DNA of 8,142 bases, taken from contig JALHNN010000096.1 in assembly GCA_022843505.1 (NCBI GenBank), positions 1 through 8,142 on the forward strand. The letters run 5' to 3'. Below the pieces are notes generated by a model. The model worked only from the letters and a program-made list of their open reading frames with translations, did not search any database and had not been told where the DNA came from. Origin of the DNA: Sulfuritalea sp. (lineage in GTDB: Bacteria > Pseudomonadota > Gammaproteobacteria > Burkholderiales > Rhodocyclaceae). Of the stretch, positions 1 through 5,516 are shown in pieces (position 1 is the first letter of the stretch; each line of letters starts with the position of its first letter). Made by a program: the position numbers and the translations under genes.

Positions 1-362
1 CAGGCATTCATGAACAGGGGCCACGAAATCACGATCAGCATGTAGCACAGCGGGAACAGGAAGACGACGATGCCGACGATGTCGATGATGTTGCGGGTTC
101 GCGCCGAGAGGTGGTTGGATATGAAGTCGATGCGCACGTGGGCATTCTTGAGGAAGGCGAAGCCGGAACCGAGCATGAACACGGAGGCGAACAGGTACCA
201 CTGGATTTCCAGCAGCGCGTTCGAACTCATGTCGAAAGCCTTGCGCACGATGGCGTTGCCGGCGGAGATCAGGACGGCGGCAAGGATCAGCCAGATCAGA
301 CCGCGGCCGAGCCGGTCGTTCATCCAGTCGACCCCGCGGGAGAATTTCAGCATGGCGTTCAT
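1..362 (-). CDS. dctQ: TRAP transporter small permease subunit (DctQ family), partial at left edge
   Basis: Small integral membrane subunit of a tripartite ATP-independent periplasmic (TRAP) transporter. In this family it pairs with the large DctM permease and a periplasmic binding protein to import organic acids or similar solutes using an ion gradient. I translated it by hand from ATG at 362-360; 120 codons are present and the C-terminus lies beyond the window. Hydrophobic segments fall at about residues 21-40, 52-71 and 91-113, and a fourth should follow. Family hallmarks are EIQWYLF (52-58), FMLGSGFAFL (62-71) and HVRID (75-79) just before an SxR turn. A TTGGAG Shine-Dalgarno lies about 9 bases before the ATG. 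It is divergent from a FadR-type regulator, which suggests substrate-controlled expression. DctP and DctM are not visible, so the substrate is unknown. It could belong to the large-DctQ branch used for aromatic or sugar acids, but this fragment cannot settle that. Confidence 0.9.
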   Translation of the reverse strand, partial: MNAMLKFSRGVDWMNDRLGRGLIWLILAAVLISAGNAIVRKAFDMSSNALLEIQWYLFASVFMLGSGFAFLKNAHVRIDFISNHLSARTRNIIDIVGIVVFLFPLCYMLIVISWPLFMNA

Positions 363-436
363 CGGTGCGACTCCAAGGTGGCGTTGCGCGGGCTGCCGCG
401 GCGCTTCAAGGGAATGCCGAGGTATCGGGCAGGCAT
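359..436 (-). CDS. possible 25-codon upstream ORF overlapping the dctQ start
   Basis: In the dctQ leader a short frame opens with tandem ATGs (439-437 and 436-434) and closes with a TGA at 361-359 that overlaps the dctQ ATG as ATGA. A CAGG Shine-Dalgarno-like stretch lies 5 bases before the second ATG. The peptide begins MPARYLGIPLKRR and is basic. Seen directly: the frame, the SD and the overlap. Inferred: it might couple translation into dctQ. A frame this short can occur by chance, and dctQ has its own TTGGAG, so this is only a candidate. Confidence 0.25.
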   Translation of the reverse strand: MPARYLGIPLKRRGSPRNATLESHR

Positions 437-546
437 CATAACCTGAGGTTTAAATATTCGTCGAATCGCAAGTCCGCCGGTCGCTGGCGCGTCGATAGAC
501 CTGCGATTTGGCGGGCCACTGCTGCAGCTTTCTTTTCGTGGATCAA

Positions 547-557
547 TGGTAAGACCA
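547..557. promoter_or_regulatory. operator O1, FadR-subfamily site at the dctQ promoter
   Basis: TGGTAAGACCA is a 4-3-4 inverted repeat that fits the published FadR-subfamily GntR operator pattern TNGTNNNACNA exactly. It lies about 5-15 bases downstream of the predicted dctQ transcription start, a position where a bound repressor blocks promoter escape. It differs by one base from the second site at 643-653. The likely binder is the FadR/FCD regulator encoded just to the right. Confidence 0.68.
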
Positions 558-568
558 ATACGTACGGC

Positions 569-597
569 ATCTTATCGGCGAAAAGCTCCATTGTCAA
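569..597 (-). promoter_or_regulatory. sigma-70 promoter for dctQ
   Basis: On the minus strand a perfect -35 box TTGACA (597-592) is followed by 17 bases and TAAGAT (574-569), which matches the -10 consensus at four of six positions. Transcription should begin near 562, giving a leader of about 200 bases before the dctQ ATG. The -35 box sits inside a 13-base palindrome (588-600, 6-1-6), which is probably incidental. A second, weaker possibility is TATGAT at 440-435, but it lacks a good -35. Confidence 0.7.
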
Positions 598-633
598 TGG
601 GGTATTTGAATGCCCACGGATTTCTGAGGGTAA

Positions 634-663
634 TTGATCTTTTGGTCAGACCAGTGATATATT
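634..663 (+). promoter_or_regulatory. promoter for the FadR-type regulator
   Basis: TTGATC (634-639) and TATATT (658-663) are separated by 18 bases. A 16-base spacing to GATATA is also possible. The -10 is close to consensus and the -35 matches at four of six bases. The predicted start is near 670, which leaves at most about 12 bases of leader before the ATG at 682. The spacer is occupied by operator O2, so repressor and RNA polymerase should compete. Confidence 0.55.
643..653. promoter_or_regulatory. operator O2, FadR-subfamily site in the regulator promoter
   Basis: TGGTCAGACCA is a perfect inverted repeat (5-1-5, or 4-3-4 in the family pattern TNGTNNNACNA). It sits between the -35 and -10 boxes of the regulator's own promoter, the classic place for autorepression. 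Its centre is 96 bp from that of O1, close to nine helical turns, so the two sites face roughly the same side of the DNA. Confidence 0.72.
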
Positions 664-681
664 CCTTGCATGGAACCCAGA

Positions 682-1413
682 ATGACCGCTCCGCGGCTCG
701 CCGACGTCGTCGCGCGCGAGATCGAACAGCGTGTGCTTGAAGGCCGCCTGAAACCGGGCGACCGCTTGCCATCGGAGCGTGAATTGTCGGTACAGCTCGG
801 CGTATCGCGTGCCAGCTTGCGCGAGGCGATCCAGAAGCTCGCCGCTCGTGGGCTGCTGGAAAGCAGGCAGGGCGGGGGGACCTTCGTCACCGACCGGCTG
901 GATTCGAGCTTCGGCAATCCCTGGGAGGAAATCCTGCGGGATCATCCGGGTGTTCATGAGGACATGCTCGAGTTTCGCCACATGCTCGAAGCGCGCGCAG
1001 CCGAATGCGCGGCCATGCGGGCCACGGCAAGCGACCGCGAACGCGTCCGGCAGTGCCTGGCGGCGCTCGAGGATTCCTTCGGCGGTCAGGACCTGGACCT
1101 CCAGGTGGATAGCGACCTCGCCTTTCACCAGGCCATCGCCGAGGCCTCGCACAACGTCATCGTCGGCCACCTGACGGCGAGCCTGTTGCGCCTGATGCGC
1201 GACAACTTGCGGCGCAACCTTTCCGAACTCATGCAGGTGCCCGCGGCCCGCGACGCCCTGCTCGACCAGCACCGGGCGGTATGGCGGGCGATCGAACAGG
1301 GCGATGCCGCCCAGGCACTCGATGCGGCCGCAAGCCATATCGGCTACGTGCGGCAGAATCTCACGCGCATGCTGCGAAGCGATGCCCGGCTGGCACTAAA
1401 ATCGGGAGCATGA
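682..1413 (+). CDS. GntR-family transcriptional regulator, FadR/FCD subfamily
   Basis: DNA-binding repressor of the FadR branch: an N-terminal winged helix-turn-helix and an all-helical FCD ligand domain. From ATG 682 it has 243 residues, usual for the family. The wHTH spans about residues 2-71 with the signature GDRLPSERELS, then LGVSRASLREAIQKL and the wing GGGTFV. The FCD metal-ligand set looks complete: D145 and H149 (in DLAFH), H197 and H219; members with these residues normally bind a carboxylate ligand through a metal. I prefer ATG 682 over ATG 670 because GGAA lies 6 bases upstream of 682, while the promoter would place the transcript start almost on 670. Divergent from dctQ and flanked by two matching operators, it most likely represses the transporter and itself until the transported acid or a derivative binds. 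The ligand is unknown. Confidence 0.93.
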   Translation: MTAPRLADVVAREIEQRVLEGRLKPGDRLPSERELSVQLGVSRASLREAIQKLAARGLLESRQGGGTFVTDRLDSSFGNPWEEILRDHPGVHEDMLEFRHMLEARAAECAAMRATASDRERVRQCLAALEDSFGGQDLDLQVDSDLAFHQAIAEASHNVIVGHLTASLLRLMRDNLRRNLSELMQVPAARDALLDQHRAVWRAIEQGDAAQALDAAASHIGYVRQNLTRMLRSDARLALKSGA

Positions 1414-2042
1414 ACACGCGGTTCTGCCTGATTCGACACGGCGAGACGGACTGGAATGCCGAAAAGCGCGTCCAGGGACAGATCGACATCGACTTGAATG
1501 CGACCGGGGAAGCGCAGGCGCGCGCGCTCGCCGATGCCCTGGGCGAGCATGACTTCGCCGCCGTCTACAGCAGTGACCTGGCGCGGGCCTGGCGCACGGC
1601 CTGCATTGCCGTGGAGGCGCGCAAGATCGCCGTGTCGCCGGCGCCGACTCTTCGCGAGCGCCATTTTGGCGTCCTTCAGGGCCTGACCGCGGCCGAGGCC
1701 GGCATGGTCAATCCCACCGCCTATCGCCTGCACAAGGAGCGCGCTCCCGATTTCGACTGCGAAACCGGCGAGTCGCTGAACCGGTTTGCCGTGCGTGTCC
1801 TGACCGGCTTGGCGTCAATGGCGCAGCGACATGCCGGCCAATCGGTGCTCGCCTTTACCCACGGCGGCGTGCTCGACGTCGTGTACCGCGCCGCGACCGG
1901 GCGTGCGATCGACGCGCCGCGCGATTTCACGCTGGGCAACGCGGCGCTCAACTGGCTGGACTACCGCGCCGGCAACTGGCATCTTGTTGCCTGGGCCGAT
2001 AGCCGCCACCTGCGGGCGACGCTCGACGAACTGCCTGGCTGA
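1410..2042 (+). CDS. histidine phosphatase superfamily protein (phosphoglycerate mutase-like)
   Basis: Phosphomonoesterase or mutase of the branch-1 histidine phosphatase superfamily, 210 residues, cytosolic (no signal peptide seen). The phosphate pocket is intact: R9-H10-G11 in LIRHGETDWN, where H10 is the phospho-acceptor; R59 in SSDLAR; E83 in TLRERHFG, the likely acid; and H151 in FTHGG. The start ATG at 1410 overlaps the regulator stop as ATGA. The only SD-like bases, GGGAG at 1404-1408, are too close to the ATG to work well, so translation is probably coupled to the regulator gene. GpmB-like enzymes, CobC-type phosphatases and PspA-type phosphoserine phosphatases share this fold, and sequence alone does not separate them. 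The neighbour glyA uses serine, which makes a phosphoserine substrate worth testing but does not prove it. Confidence 0.92.
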   Translation: MNTRFCLIRHGETDWNAEKRVQGQIDIDLNATGEAQARALADALGEHDFAAVYSSDLARAWRTACIAVEARKIAVSPAPTLRERHFGVLQGLTAAEAGMVNPTAYRLHKERAPDFDCETGESLNRFAVRVLTGLASMAQRHAGQSVLAFTHGGVLDVVYRAATGRAIDAPRDFTLGNAALNWLDYRAGNWHLVAWADSRHLRATLDELPG

Positions 2043-2088
2043 GGCACGGCCGCCAGCCCGATCCGCCCCCCGGCCGGCGACGAGCGGA

Positions 2089-2097
2089 TGCTAAAAT
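2089..2097 (+). promoter_or_regulatory. possible extended -10 promoter for glyA
   Basis: TGCTAAAAT is an extended -10 element (TGN plus TAAAAT). No good -35 is seen 16-18 bases upstream. It would start a transcript near 2104 with a leader of about 80 bases before the glyA ATG. The 2043-2186 gap is C-rich and I recognise no glycine riboswitch or rho-independent terminator in it. Confidence 0.4.
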
Positions 2098-2186
2098 CCG
2101 CCGCTCCTGCCAGCGCCATCCCGCCTCGGCTCGCGCAAGACCCTGCGCCCGAACCCGCCCGACGCACTTTTATCGAAAGCCTGAGA

Positions 2187-3431
2187 ATGTTTTCCAGACA
2201 AAGCACCCTCGCCAAGACCGACCCCGAACTGTTCTCCGCCATCCAGGAGGAAAACCGCCGCCAGGAAGACCACATCGAGCTGATCGCCTCGGAGAACTAC
2301 GTTTCCTGGCCGGTGATGGAGGCGCAGGGTTCGCAGCTGACCAACAAGTACGCCGAGGGCTATCCCGGCAAGCGCTACTACGGCGGCTGCGAATACGTCG
2401 ACAAGGCCGAGCAGCTGGCCATCGACCGGGCGAAGAAGTTGTTCGGCGCCGACAGCGCCAATGTCCAGCCCAATTCCGGCTCGCAGGCCAACCAGGCCGT
2501 GTTCATGGCCTTCCTCAAGCCCGGTGACACCATCCTCGGCATGAACCTCGCCATGGGCGGCCACCTGACCCATGGATCCGCCGTGAATATGTCGGGCAAG
2601 TGGTTCAACGTGATCCCCTACGGTCTCGATGCCAATGAGGATATCGACTATGCGGAACTCGAGCGCCTGGCGCGCGAGCACAAGCCGAAGCTGATCATCG
2701 CCGGCGCCTCGGCCTTCGCGCTGAAGATCGATTTCCCGCGCTTCGCCAGGATCGCCAGGGAAGTCGGCGCCATCTTCATGGTGGACATGGCGCACTACGC
2801 CGGCCTCGTCGCCGCGGGCTTCTATCCGAATCCGGTGCCGCACGCCGACGTCGTGACCTCGACCACTCACAAGACCCTGCGCGGCCCGCGCGGCGGCCTC
2901 ATCCTGATGAGGGCGGAGCACGAGAAAGCGATCAACTCGGCGATCTTCCCCGGCCTGCAGGGCGGCCCGCTGATGCACGTGATCGCGGCCAAGGCCGCCG
3001 CCTTCAAGGAGGCGATGACCACCGAATTCAAGAATTATCAGGAGCAGGTGATCGACAACGCCCAGGTCATGGCCAAGGTGCTGAAGAGCCGCGGCCTGCG
3101 CATCGTCTCCGGGCGTACCGAGTCCCACGTCTTTCTCGTCGACCTGCAGGCCAAGAGCATCACCGGCAAGGACGCCGAGGCAGCCCTGGGTAGGGCGCAC
3201 ATCACGGTGAACAAGAACGCCATCCCCAACGATCCCCAGAAGCCCTTCGTCACCAGCGGCGTCCGCATCGGCACTCCGGCGATGACCACTCGCGGCTTCA
3301 CCGAGATTGAGGCCGAGCAGGTCGCCAACCTGATCGCCGACGTGCTCGACGCGCCGAACGACGACGCCGTGCTGAGCCGCGTGCGCGGCGAGGTGTCGGC
3401 CTTGTGCAAGAAGTTTCCGGTGTATGGCTAA
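2187..3431 (+). CDS. glyA: serine hydroxymethyltransferase
   Basis: Cytosolic PLP enzyme that interconverts serine plus tetrahydrofolate with glycine plus 5,10-methylene-THF, the main source of C1 units for purines, thymidylate and methionine. It has 414 residues, the normal bacterial length, and the residues line up with E. coli numbering: PLP lysine K229 in STTHKTLRGPRGG, D200 and H203 in VDMAHYAGL, H126 stacking on the cofactor, and the substrate-carboxylate arginine at R360 in SGVRIGTPA. The frame is open upstream to an ATG at 2088, but the 33 extra residues are Ala/Pro/Arg-rich and unlike the family; MFSRQSTLAKTDPELF at 2187 is the expected start, although its SD is weak. It is followed by a structured G-rich repeat and then nrdR. 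No key residue is missing. Confidence 0.98.
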   Translation: MFSRQSTLAKTDPELFSAIQEENRRQEDHIELIASENYVSWPVMEAQGSQLTNKYAEGYPGKRYYGGCEYVDKAEQLAIDRAKKLFGADSANVQPNSGSQANQAVFMAFLKPGDTILGMNLAMGGHLTHGSAVNMSGKWFNVIPYGLDANEDIDYAELERLAREHKPKLIIAGASAFALKIDFPRFARIAREVGAIFMVDMAHYAGLVAAGFYPNPVPHADVVTSTTHKTLRGPRGGLILMRAEHEKAINSAIFPGLQGGPLMHVIAAKAAAFKEAMTTEFKNYQEQVIDNAQVMAKVLKSRGLRIVSGRTESHVFLVDLQAKSITGKDAEAALGRAHITVNKNAIPNDPQKPFVTSGVRIGTPAMTTRGFTEIEAEQVANLIADVLDAPNDDAVLSRVRGEVSALCKKFPVYG

Positions 3432-3435
3432 ATTC

Positions 3436-3523
3436 GGGGAAGGGGGATGGGAGAAGGGGGAAGGGGGACGCCCCTCGCTAGGTTTTGACTTTACCCTTCC
3501 CCCTTCGCCCTTCGCCCTTCCCA
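3436..3523. repeat. inverted pair of G-rich heptamer arrays between glyA and nrdR
   Basis: The left arm (3436-3470) is five heptamers close to GGGGAAG. The right arm (3494-3521) is four heptamers CCCTTCS (C, G, G, C at the last base). The arms are inverted: 3436-3468 pairs with 3491-3523 at 27 of 33 positions, including a perfect 13-bp core (3453-3465 with 3494-3506) and a 28-base loop. The element starts 4 bases after the glyA stop and ends 21 bases before the nrdR ATG. No T-run follows, so it is not a standard intrinsic terminator. The five G-runs of the left arm also satisfy a G-quadruplex pattern. It may be a dispersed intergenic repeat; copy number cannot be judged from one window. Confidence 0.85.
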
Positions 3524-3544
3524 CAAAATTCCCCTTCTAAGAAA

Positions 3545-4018
3545 ATGAAGTGCCCCTACTGCGCCGAACCTAACACCCAGGTCGTTGATACCCGGGAAAA
3601 CGAAGACGGCGACACGGTTCGTCGCCGTCGCCGTTGCCTGGCCTGCGACAAGCGCTTCACCACCTACGAGCGAGTCGAACTGCAACTGCCGCAGGTGGTG
3701 AAGAAGAACGGCAGCCGCACCGAGTACGACCGCGACAAACTCAAGGCCAGCATGATGCTGGCCATGCGCAAGCGCCCGGTGACCACCGAGAGCATCGACC
3801 TCGCGCTCGACCGCATCGAGGAAAAGCTGGTCCAGCTGGCCCTGCGCGAAGTGGCATCCGACCGCATCGGCGAGCTGGTGATGCGCGAGCTGAAGAAGCT
3901 CGACAAGGTCGCCTACATCCGCTTCGCTTCCGTGTATCGCAACTTCGAGGACGTCGATGAATTCTCCGAGGCGATCCGCGAAATCAAGAAGCCGCGCCAG
4001 CCGCGGGCCAAGACCTGA
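3545..4018 (+). CDS. nrdR: transcriptional repressor NrdR
   Basis: Nucleotide-sensing repressor of ribonucleotide reductase operons: it binds NrdR boxes when its ATP-cone carries dATP with ATP, and so limits dNTP synthesis. It has 157 residues, normal length. The N-terminal zinc ribbon is complete, with C3 and C6 (MKCPYC) and C31 and C34 (RCLACDKRFTTYE), joined by the Arg-rich DGDTVRRRRR stretch typical of the family. The ATP-cone spans about residues 49-139, beginning PQVVKKNGSRTEYDRDKLK and ending KLDKVAYIRFASVYRNFEDV. The start is fixed by the conserved MKCPYC; a TTG at 3485 in the same frame would add residues encoded by the repeat and is rejected. The SD is poor (AAG only), so expression may depend on the upstream structure. 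It lies between glyA and ribD, a common order in proteobacteria. No NrdR box is recognised in this window. Confidence 0.98.
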   Translation: MKCPYCAEPNTQVVDTRENEDGDTVRRRRRCLACDKRFTTYERVELQLPQVVKKNGSRTEYDRDKLKASMMLAMRKRPVTTESIDLALDRIEEKLVQLALREVASDRIGELVMRELKKLDKVAYIRFASVYRNFEDVDEFSEAIREIKKPRQPRAKT

Positions 4019-4042
4019 GCGGTCGCGGCCGCCAGGTGCCGC

Positions 4043-5146
4043 ATGAGCAGATTTTCCGCCGCTGACCACGCCTTCATGGCGCACGCACTGCGCCTGGCGC
4101 GGCGCGGCCTCAACACCACGACCCCCAATCCGCGCGTCGGCTGCGTCCTCGTGCGCGATGGGCATGTCATCGCCGAGGGCTGGCACGAAAAGGCCGGCCT
4201 GCCGCACGCCGAGATCAATGCCCTGGCGAGAGTCGGCGCCGGAGATACGGCGATCGGCGCCACCGCCTACGTCACGCTGGAGCCCTGCAGCCACCATGGG
4301 CGGACGCCGCCGTGTGCCGATGCGCTGGTCACCGCGGGTGTCGCGCGCGTGGTGGCGGCGATGCAGGACCCCAATCCCCTGGTCGCCGGCCAGGGCCTGG
4401 CCAGGCTCGCCGCGGCAGGCATCGCGGTGGCGAGCGGGCTTCTCGAGGCGGAAGCCGGCGACCTCAATGTCGGCTTCGTTTCGCGCATGACGCGAGGCCG
4501 GCCCTGGCTGCGGCTCAAGGTCGCCGCCAGCCTCGACGGCAAGACCGCCCTCAACAACGGCGCCTCGCAATGGATCACCGGGCCGGATGCGCGGCGCGAT
4601 GCCCATGCCTGGCGGGCGCGTTCCTGTGCCGTGCTCACCGGCATCGGCACGGTCAGGGACGACAATCCGCGGCTCACGGTGCGCGAGGTGCCGACCGAGC
4701 GGCAGCCGCTGCGCGTGGTGATCGACAGCCGCCTGGAGACGCCGCCGGATGCGGCGGTCCTCGAGGGCGGCAATGTGCTGATCGCTGCGGCGCAGGAAGA
4801 CGCCGGGCGCGCCGCCGCCCTGCGCGCGCGCGGCGCCGAAATCGTCGTCCTGCCCAATGACAGCGGCAAGGTGGAACTTGTCGACCTGATGCGCGAACTC
4901 GGCCGGCGCGGCATCAACGAAGTGCTGGCCGAGGCCGGGACGCGACTGAACGGTTCGCTGCTGCGTGAAGGATGCGTCGACGAGCTGCTGATCTACCAGG
5001 CGCCGCTGCTGATCGGCGATGCCGCGCGCGGCATGTTCGGCCTGGCGGAACTCGGTGACCTGGCCGGCGCCCGCCGCCTCGAGATCATCGAGCGCCGTGC
5101 CGTCGGCGCCGACTTTCGCATCCGGGCCCGCCTTGGCCAGGCCTGA
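4043..5146 (+). CDS. ribD: bifunctional diaminohydroxyphosphoribosylaminopyrimidine deaminase / 5-amino-6-(5-phosphoribosylamino)uracil reductase
   Basis: Catalyses the second and third steps of riboflavin synthesis: zinc-dependent deamination of the pyrimidine made from GTP, then NADPH-dependent reduction of the ribose chain. It has 367 residues, standard for the fused enzyme. Deaminase domain, residues 1-145: TPNPRVGCVLV, H55-A-E57 (zinc ligand and proton shuttle) and zinc cysteines C82 and C91 in PCSHHGRTPPC. Reductase domain, about residues 154-362: LKVAASLDGKTA, the SQWITGPDARRDAHAWRA stretch, GIGTVRDDNPRLTVR and EAGTRLNGSLL. An AGGTG SD lies 4 bases before the ATG, and the gene begins 24 bases after nrdR, suggesting cotranscription. 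No FMN riboswitch precedes it. Unlike the frequent ribD-ribE-ribBA-ribH order, a small membrane protein follows and the other riboflavin genes must lie elsewhere. Confidence 0.98.
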   Translation: MSRFSAADHAFMAHALRLARRGLNTTTPNPRVGCVLVRDGHVIAEGWHEKAGLPHAEINALARVGAGDTAIGATAYVTLEPCSHHGRTPPCADALVTAGVARVVAAMQDPNPLVAGQGLARLAAAGIAVASGLLEAEAGDLNVGFVSRMTRGRPWLRLKVAASLDGKTALNNGASQWITGPDARRDAHAWRARSCAVLTGIGTVRDDNPRLTVREVPTERQPLRVVIDSRLETPPDAAVLEGGNVLIAAAQEDAGRAAALRARGAEIVVLPNDSGKVELVDLMRELGRRGINEVLAEAGTRLNGSLLREGCVDELLIYQAPLLIGDAARGMFGLAELGDLAGARRLEIIERRAVGADFRIRARLGQA

Positions 5147-5516
5147 GCGCGGACGGGACGAGGAGGAAGGGCGCCGCGATTTCCCCGGGCGCAGCCTGCT
5201 GATCAACCTGCTGCGCGTGTTTCACATCGCCGGCCTCGCCGGCCTGTCGGCGGCGATCCTTGCCGCGGGCGGCGGCTTGCATCAATGGACCGTGCTGATG
5301 CTGGCGACCGGGCTGGGCATCATTGCGCTGGACGCCTGGGCCAACCCGCTTTACTTCCGCCAGGCCAAGGGTGTCGGCACCCTGTTCAAGCTCGCGCTGG
5401 TGGGTTTGATGATGGCCTGGGAGCCCGGTCGCCAGCCGCTGTTCTGGTTCCTGCTGGCCTTCTCGGTGGCCCTGAGCCATGCGCCGGGGCGCCTCCGCCA
5501 CCGGCAACTCTTTTAG
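5133..5516 (+). CDS. small membrane protein of unknown function, four predicted helices
   Basis: I do not recognise the family. From TTG 5133 the product would be 127 residues: a charged head rich in Arg and Glu (residues 1-20), then hydrophobic segments at about 22-45, 51-69, 80-97 and 101-116, and a short basic tail (RLRHRQLF). Distinctive residues include RVFHIAGLAGL, ALDAWANPLYF, GTLFKLALVGLM and SHAPGRLRHR. No ATG lies in frame after the ribD stop. In-frame candidates are TTG 5133, overlapping the ribD end by 14 bases, and GTG 5217, which would start inside helix 1. An ATG at 5019 is also in frame, but the residues it adds are a shadow of ribD. It ends at TAG 5514-5516, overlapping the moeB stop on the other strand. 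Probably an inner-membrane protein cotranscribed with ribD; a flavin link is only inferred from position. Confidence 0.72.
   Translation: MARPERGRDEEEGRRDFPGRSLLINLLRVFHIAGLAGLSAAILAAGGGLHQWTVLMLATGLGIIALDAWANPLYFRQAKGVGTLFKLALVGLMMAWEPGRQPLFWFLLAFSVALSHAPGRLRHRQLF

Noticed and set aside
588..600. Third operator: palindrome CCATTG-T-CAATGG
   Set aside because: It lacks the GT-NNN-AC core of the other two sites and is explained by the TTGACA -35 box of the dctQ promoter plus chance symmetry.
2088..2186. N-terminal extension of glyA from ATG 2088
   Set aside because: The 33 added residues are unlike serine hydroxymethyltransferases, and starting at 2187 puts the PLP lysine at the E. coli position 229. 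The same bases also contain the likely -10 element.
2043..2186. Glycine riboswitch upstream of glyA
   Set aside because: The leader is short (about 80 bases from the likely start) and shows none of the conserved glycine-aptamer core that I can recognise.
2091..3524. 477-codon minus-strand frame opposite glyA
   Set aside because: Shadow of glyA in the opposite strand; low-complexity Gly/Val/His/Asp-rich product with no recognisable fold.
4019..4042. FMN riboswitch before ribD
   Set aside because: The gap between nrdR and ribD is only 24 bases, too short for the aptamer.
3491..5206. 571-codon open frame on the minus strand opposite nrdR and ribD
   Set aside because: It is antisense to two clear genes, its composition is the Arg/Ala/Gly/His-rich type produced by GC-rich codon bias, and it shows no domain.
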